Shown piece by piece: positions 58,517-64,000 of a stretch of DNA of 64,000 nt (position 1 is the stretch's first letter; every line of letters starts with the position of its first letter). The DNA comes from Telmatactis stephensoni (lineage: Eukaryota; Cnidaria; Anthozoa; Actiniaria; Isophelliidae), in contig JALIZF010001882.1 in assembly GCA_029948255.1 (NCBI GenBank), positions 1,094,013 to 1,158,012 on the forward strand. Reading direction: 5' to 3'. The notes beneath the pieces were generated by a model that saw only the letters and a list, made by a program, of their open reading frames with translations, did no database searches and was not told where the DNA came from. The position numbers were made by a program, and so were the translations under genes.

Positions 58517-58885
58517 TATGTAAAAAGTATTAATAAATTGACTTTTACAATTCTAACTGAGTATGTATACACTTGGTATGATGGAAACACTTGATGTTTG
58601 ATAATATATTATTTATGAAAAATTCTCGTAAGAAGACATGTTACATCCTTGTCCCAGATATTTTGGAGTTTGGACCTCTTTTGATTTGTGTGGTGAGTTG
58701 GACATCGGGTATTATGTGTTGGATGTCGGGTATCGTGAGTTGGTTGTCATATCGTGAGTTGGTTCTCGGTAGTTGTGACTTAAACATCCTCGTTTGGAAT
58801 CGTTTTGCAAAAAAACTCTGAGCAGACTGATCTTCGATCGAGAGCCATGGGTTTAAGGTGTCGTTGCTTTTCAAGCGGTGTACTG
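58517..58885. other. Gap between convergent CTC1 and NPHP1
   Basis: The 3' flanks of both genes. A run of GTGAGTTGG/GGATGTCGGGTAT-like imperfect repeats lies at about 58690-58770. No gene. Confidence 0.5.
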
Positions 58886-59141
58886 TTAGGTAATTGAGTG
58901 TTTGGATACCACGTTGAATGTAATTCTATCGATGTTGAAGGGTTTATGGAGTCGTTCCGTTGAGAACAGATTCTCTAGAGTAGATTGAGCCTCGTAGTCC
59001 AGAATGATTCGAAGGCGTTCCTAGAGGAAATATAAAAGATCAGTAATGAGCTCCTGGAAAGGTACATGATTTCCAATGGTGATAAAAATGTGCCAATATG
59101 GGTGGTTGTCGTCACGATGGTGATGAAGATGATAATGATGG

Positions 59142-59172
<31 letters not shown>

Positions 59173-59318
59173 AGATGATGATGGTGATGACGATGATGAT
59201 GATAGAGGCATTCATTAATGGAAAGTAAGATGAAATAATGATTGTGGTGGTTATCAATTAATTCACCTGTAAATAAACCTCCTGAGACGACTTTGGGGCC
59301 TTTTCTACCCGGACCCGC

Positions 59319-59355
<37 letters not shown>

Positions 59356-62300
59356 AGAATCAGTAATGATTACGATGACATAATATAAGTGGTTGTCGTA
59401 CCATTTCTCTGTTGGTATCACCCCATATAAAAGGCGGTAACTGGGCTGAGTTAAGAAGTGGGTACACACTGTCCATGTAAATTTCTCGAAAGAAGTTCTT
59501 CATCACAGACGTCACTCGCTATAGGAAACAGACAAAGAAAGTTTTATTTCTGACTCGAAAAAAGGAAAAAAAACAACAACAAAACAAACAAACAAACAAA
59601 AAACATCGACGCAATGGAAAGTGGTCCATTAATCCACCAGTGATCATAAAAGAGGGCTGTTTGCTTCCCAGTTCGATTCCCAGTGGCCTCGCCCCCTTGT
59701 TTCGGCTTCATTCCTTTCTGTATAGCTTTAATTAGCTTAAAATACCCGTAAAATCCGTCTCTTTGGAAATATGATGAGAAGAGCTACATACCGTTAGGAC
59801 CGACTGAAGGGTCTAGTTCAATTCGGTTTGCTAAATATACTTTTGATTTCGCGCTGCCTCAAAAACTGATATTTGTACCATAATAATGATAAATACTTTA
59901 TTTAAGCAGGGTAGCCCATTCAGCAACTAGACTGGTATTAAAATTCCCTGCGGGCAGAGGCAAATTGAAGGGTAGTATCCAAAGGGGGCCCAATAATTTC
60001 CACATATACCTTTCTCATATTGTTTCCTAATATAGGAAATCAGTGTACGTTTTGATTGGAAAAAACACAAATTTCAAATCAAACCGCAGAGACACGGAAC
60101 GGCACGCACTTATCCAAACTCCGCCATTATATAGCAGATACGTAAAGGGAGTGTTTGGCAGTCTAGCGCTTCTTACCCGTTGGGATCTTTTCAGTTCTCT
60201 TTTATTCCTATTATCCCATCGTCTCTGTAAAGAATGAAAACAAATGCAAAATAATGTGAATTATTCCTCCAAGTGAAACTTACATTAGTCTTGAAAGAAG
60301 AGTCTATTTACCTTGAGAGCGTCCATGATATCAGTGAAACGTAATGCAGCTGGAAACGTCGATATTACAGGATCGGTTATAACTTCTATAATTACAAAAT
60401 GAAACTATCAATAAAAACTACAAATCAACATAAAAGAAACGATTATCAGAGAGAAAGAATTACAAGGATAGAAAAAAAGAAAGAGAGAGGAAAGAAGGAA
60501 AGAAGAAAGGAAGGAGGGAATGGAGGGAGGGAGGGAGGGAGGGGGGAGGAAGGAAGGAAGGAAGGAGGGAGGGAGGGAGGGAGGGAGGGAGGGAGGGAGG
60601 GAGAGAGGGAGGGAGGGAGGGAGGGAGGGAGGGAGGGAAGGAAGGAAGGAAGGAAGGAAGGAAGGAAGGAAGGAAGGAAGGAAGGAAGGGAGGGAGGAAG
60701 GGAGGAAGGGAGGGAGGGAAGGAGGGAAGGAGGGAAGGAGGGAAGGAGGGAAGGAGGGAAGGAGGGAAGGAGGGAGGGAGCGAGGGAGGGAGGGAGGGAG
60801 GGAGGGAGGAGGGAGGGAGGGAAGGAAGGAAGGAAGGAAAAACGAAAGACAACAGTATACCATACCTGTGCTAAACTGTTCTCGGTTATCGTGAAATACA
60901 ACTTCTGCCACGAGTTCTCTGTATTTTCCAATGAACTGTGCATACTGATGACACGTAAGAAGTGTTTCTGGTAAAGTACTACAAGAAAACAACACACATG
61001 ACTCATGACTAATGTCTTGCGTTTGAAGGGCAAATGCATTCTTGGATATTGTCCAACAACATGTCTAGTAGCCAGATACTACCAGAGACTTGTAAAGTAA
61101 TGGGAAGAAAAGAAGAAAGACAAAAGAGGAAGGCACATGGTCAAAGAATGGAACAATAGGAGAAAATTTCTTTCAAGTTTGCAGTTGTCTGCGTAGCTCG
61201 GCCTTTTCTGGGAGACATTGGCCTCTCACTTTTCCCTTTCTCCTTTATAGAAAACATTTCTCCTTTATAGAAAACATTTCTCCTTTATAGAAAACATTTC
61301 TCCTTTATAGAAAACAAGTACATAACGTACTGCAGCCGTTCCTATCTAACAGAAAATAAGGTTCACTTACTCATGGATATCTTTTGTTGCTTTGTTAAAT
61401 GATAACAGTCTGACCAACAATCTTGGCTGTTGATTGGTGCCAACAATTGACTGGAAGAGACTTGGGTTTTCTTGAAGTAATCAAGATAGAAATAATATGA
61501 CATCTCAGTCATGTGGTTTTATAAGCATATGGAACAGAGGCGCATTAACGATTACCCTTAAGGATGGAGTGCAGCGCTATAGAAATCGAAGTAAGGACGG
61601 CAAAGATGGGAAAATTGGTTAGTATGCGGCTTCTATGGGAGAGGCCCCAGTTTGATTCCCAGTGGCCTCGCCCCCTTATTTCGGCTTCATTCCTTTCCGT
61701 ATAGCTTTAATATACCCGTAAAACGGGGCTCTGATGGAGAGAGTAGGTAGAGGGCGCACACTTCGAACGCTTTAAATATGAGGCATTGGATCGGGAGAAT
61801 TGAGCAACCATTGCCCGCACTTTCGAAGTAAAATTAATTGCCTTTGCTTATCGAAAACCGTCCAGAGGATTCAGACGATTTTTCGAAAAATCAAGAAGAA
61901 AGGGGACCAAAGTCGTCTCATGAGGGGTGCACCCCCTGCACCCCTCCCTTCCCCTAAATCCGTCTCTTTGGAAATATGACGAGAAGAGTTACATACCGTT
62001 AGGACCGACTGAAGGGTCTAGTTCAATGCGGTTTTCATCAAATGGTGTACCACCATTTACGATTAGTTCATACGTTCTGTAAAACAAACCGTGTATCACT
62101 AGTCAACGTCCACTACTATATAGAGTATACCGTCGAACCTCCAGTAAACCACTAACTCTAATAGATGCACAGATGACGTCAAAATGTGGTGAGAACAAAA
62201 TCGTACGCCACGAGACGAAGTCGAATGGCATGACTGTTGTTCTCACCAAATTTTGACGTCTTCTGTGCATCTGTTGGAATACAGACCCAAGGAAAAATGG

Positions 62301-62881
62301 AATCTATTTGTTTTATACAACATTCATCGAAACATTTCAACCAATCACAGCGCGCGTAAAATTCATCGACGTTATCTATGCGTGTCGGTTCTCGACCAGT
62401 CAGGGCGCGCGTAATATACCAATCACTATATAACGAATCATCGTACTGTTGATGGAGGCGAGTGCAGGAGGTTCAAGGCAAGACGGCGGAAAACGATAAT
62501 ACAGTTGGACGAGACTTACTTATTTGTGGCAGGAACTCCAGTGTCCTCAAATAGCTTCAACAAACACCAACCACAACTAACTTCACTCTTTTCACCCGTC
62601 GACTATAAGAAATAAAATAGTGTTAGATTCCATTTCGCTATGTTTCTAATTTCCCTCAAAAGCACAAGCAGCATAATGCTCCGTTTTCATTGAGATAACA
62701 TGGACGCAAGCACAAGATCAAAGGAAATTTTTCCCCTTGTGCATGCGCTTAGTTGCACTTTGTGCTTGCGTCGCAGTGAAAACAGAAAAAAAGGTTTTGT
62801 ACTCTAATAACACATTGTTTTCAACCAATCAGAGTACGCAAAATATACCATATAGCATAAACTCTTTTCAACCACAACAAT

Positions 62882-62914
<33 letters not shown>

Positions 62915-63373
62915 TTATTGTACCCCTTAATTACAAATTACGTAAATAATTACAGTAGCTATAAATAAATCAAATAACTAAAGGTACTGGCAGAAGTAGA
63001 CCAATTTGAAATCCTTCCACAAACAACTTTTTCCCAAACTAGTCGACTTACCGATCTTAAGTAGGAAACACTCAATTCAAAAAGAACACCTAAAAATGAA
63101 AGAAAGAAATACATAAGTGTTATCATAATGATGTAAACTCAGCTGTCATTAAGAAAAGAACGAATAAGTAGACTGAAACTGAAATAGACCTTTTCAGCTT
63201 CGTATGCAAATTGCCCATTTCAGACCACGTGACATTCCCTTGAGAATTGTTCTTTTATTATGAACATGTAAAAATATTAACATATGAAAGGATTAAATCC
63301 CAAGAGTAACATCACATGGTCTGAAATGGGAAAACAAACAACCAAGCTGAAAAGGTCTATAAAGTTCATCATC

Positions 63374-63405
<32 letters not shown>

Positions 63406-64000
63406 TATTATAAGAATTCGCAAAGCATATCGTCGTAAAAACGTGAAATTACATTTCTTTTTTTTTAATTTTCCTCAAGAAACAAAGAAGAAATGAGAAA
63501 ATATGAAACAATGAAGTACTTTAAAAACAGTTGTCTTACCTACGGTATCTTCAGTAGAGTTCAAACGTGCCACACATTCACCATCGTACATACTAGACTC
63601 AGACTGATGATGAAGTAACGACAATTACAGTTAGTCTTCGAAGAGAGCGAGTAGTTTAGGGAGGGGTCAACAAGGGGGAGGGGGAGGGGAAGAAACCTCT
63701 TGCCCTCCTTCCCTCTCCTTTCCCCAATCCCCTAACCACCTACTAGGCAGGCTGCAAATAATAAAACAGCAACAAAGCGCTAATCATGCCCTGGGAAAAA
63801 CCACAGTGGGATGGGTGACAAGATGATTTGACGTTCATCTCTCACTCACGTTTCCGCCAATGGGTCATATGAGATCGTATTTGCTTTGTTTATCTCCAAC
63901 TTTCATAGAGGTTTAAAATTTAAAATACCAAAATTATCCACCCACCCGATTATGTATTCATTCGTAAATTTAATCTTCTTTATATATAAATGTCTCACCT
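58886..64000 (-). CDS. NPHP1: Nephrocystin-1, C-terminal half (5' part outside the window)
   Basis: Exons in order: 64000-63999 (edge), 63603-63540, 63089-63052, 62602-62520, 62076-61997, 61470-61371, 60978-60866, 60385-60312, 59518-59402, 59020-58886, phases consistent. The translation follows the C-terminal nephrocystin homology region: SCGWCLLKLF, TYELIVNGGTPFDENRIELDPS, PRLLVRLLSFNK, LPETLLTCHQ, DPVISTFPAALRFTDIMDALK, FFREIYMDSVYPLLN, LPPFIWGD, and the end HKPFNIDR. The N-terminal coiled coil and SH3 domain would lie to the right of the window. Nephrocystin-1 works with NPHP4 and RPGRIP1L at the ciliary transition zone. The gene is convergent with CTC1; the stop codons are 441 bp apart. 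An incomplete copy of the exon at 62076-61997 lies in a downstream intron (59792-59830). Confidence 0.9.
59674..59830. repeat. Partial duplication of NPHP1 intron plus exon end
   Basis: It matches 61649-61712 (TTGATTCCCAGTGGCCTCGC, TTTCGGCTTCATTCCTTTC) and 61953-62033 (AATCCGTCTCTTTGGAAATA, TACCGTTAGGACCGACTGAA). The second part includes the donor and about 34 bp of the exon ending at 61997. Confidence 0.8.
60471..60840 (+). repeat. Polypurine (GGAA/GGGA)n tract in an NPHP1 intron
   Basis: About 370 bp of almost pure purine on the plus strand, alternating GGAAGGAA and GGGAGGGA blocks. Long Ser-Leu-Pro and Gly-Arg-Glu frames over it are artefacts. On the NPHP1 transcript it is pyrimidine-rich and ends 25 bp from the exon at 60866. 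Confidence 0.97.
61237..61316 (+). repeat. Tandem repeat, 20-bp unit x4
   Basis: TCTCCTTTATAGAAAACATT is repeated four times almost without change, in an NPHP1 intron. Confidence 0.95.
62163..62276. repeat. Foldback element
   Basis: GATGCACAGATGACGTCAAA...TGGTGAGAACAA is mirrored by TTGTTCTCACCAAATTTTGACGTC...TGTGCATC, in an NPHP1 intron. Confidence 0.75.
62655..62795. repeat. GTTTTCAC-ended inverted-repeat element
   Basis: CTCCGTTTTCATTGAGATAACATGGACGC at the left is loosely mirrored by TGCTTGCGTCGCAGTGAAAAC at the right. Same family as 53708-53872. Confidence 0.55.

Noticed and set aside
60399..61039. Open frames up to 197 codons of Ser-Leu-Pro or Gly-Arg-Glu
   Set aside because: They are translations of the polypurine tract; the real NPHP1 exon at 60978-60866 lies in a small part of one of them.

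Overview
The window is intron-rich animal DNA, AT-rich and packed with short inverted-repeat elements and microsatellites. The gene set (a CST-complex subunit, nephrocystin-1, a Cys-loop receptor, MAM/SRCR/C-type lectin proteins) and several repeat types suggest an anthozoan cnidarian, most likely a stony coral. That assignment is inference; the gene calls rest on exon-by-exon translation with matching splice phases.

Layout. (1) 1-3704: no gene; repeats, including a diverged copy of sequence found upstream of the gene at 13814. (2) 3705-9087, minus: intact 10-exon gene for a type I membrane protein with signal peptide, MAM domain, EGF, membrane-proximal domain, one TM segment and an ITAM-like tail. 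A C-type lectin exon (phase 1-1) sits inside the intron that splits the MAM domain. (3) 13814-23216, plus: head-to-head relative, 13 exons, secreted MAM-MAM-SRCR-MAM-SRCR-SRCR; three exons each carry a one-base frame error. (4) 25984-27198, minus: intronless GNAT-like acetyltransferase. (5) 29128-36945, minus: complete 9-exon GABA-A/glycine-type Cys-loop channel of 456 aa with an unusual Gly-Asp-Arg before M2. (6) 39811-45408, minus: complete 9-exon endonuclease/exonuclease/phosphatase protein, 291 aa. (7) 45927-58445, plus: complete 21-exon CTC1, 1343 aa, sharing a 518-bp divergent promoter region with gene 6. (8) 58886-64000, minus: 3' half of NPHP1, convergent with CTC1 and running off the right edge.

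The exon lengths of genes 2, 5, 6 and 7 sum to exact multiples of three and every junction phase agrees, so the sequence is generally reliable and the frame errors in gene 3 stand out. The most interesting locus is the divergent pair at 3.7-23.2 kb: a putative lectin/MAM receptor with a candidate tyrosine signalling tail, next to a secreted MAM/SRCR protein with a similar first exon. This looks like a recognition-receptor cluster with domain-level plasticity. No pathway links the other genes; CTC1 (telomere) and NPHP1 (cilium) are housekeeping neighbours.
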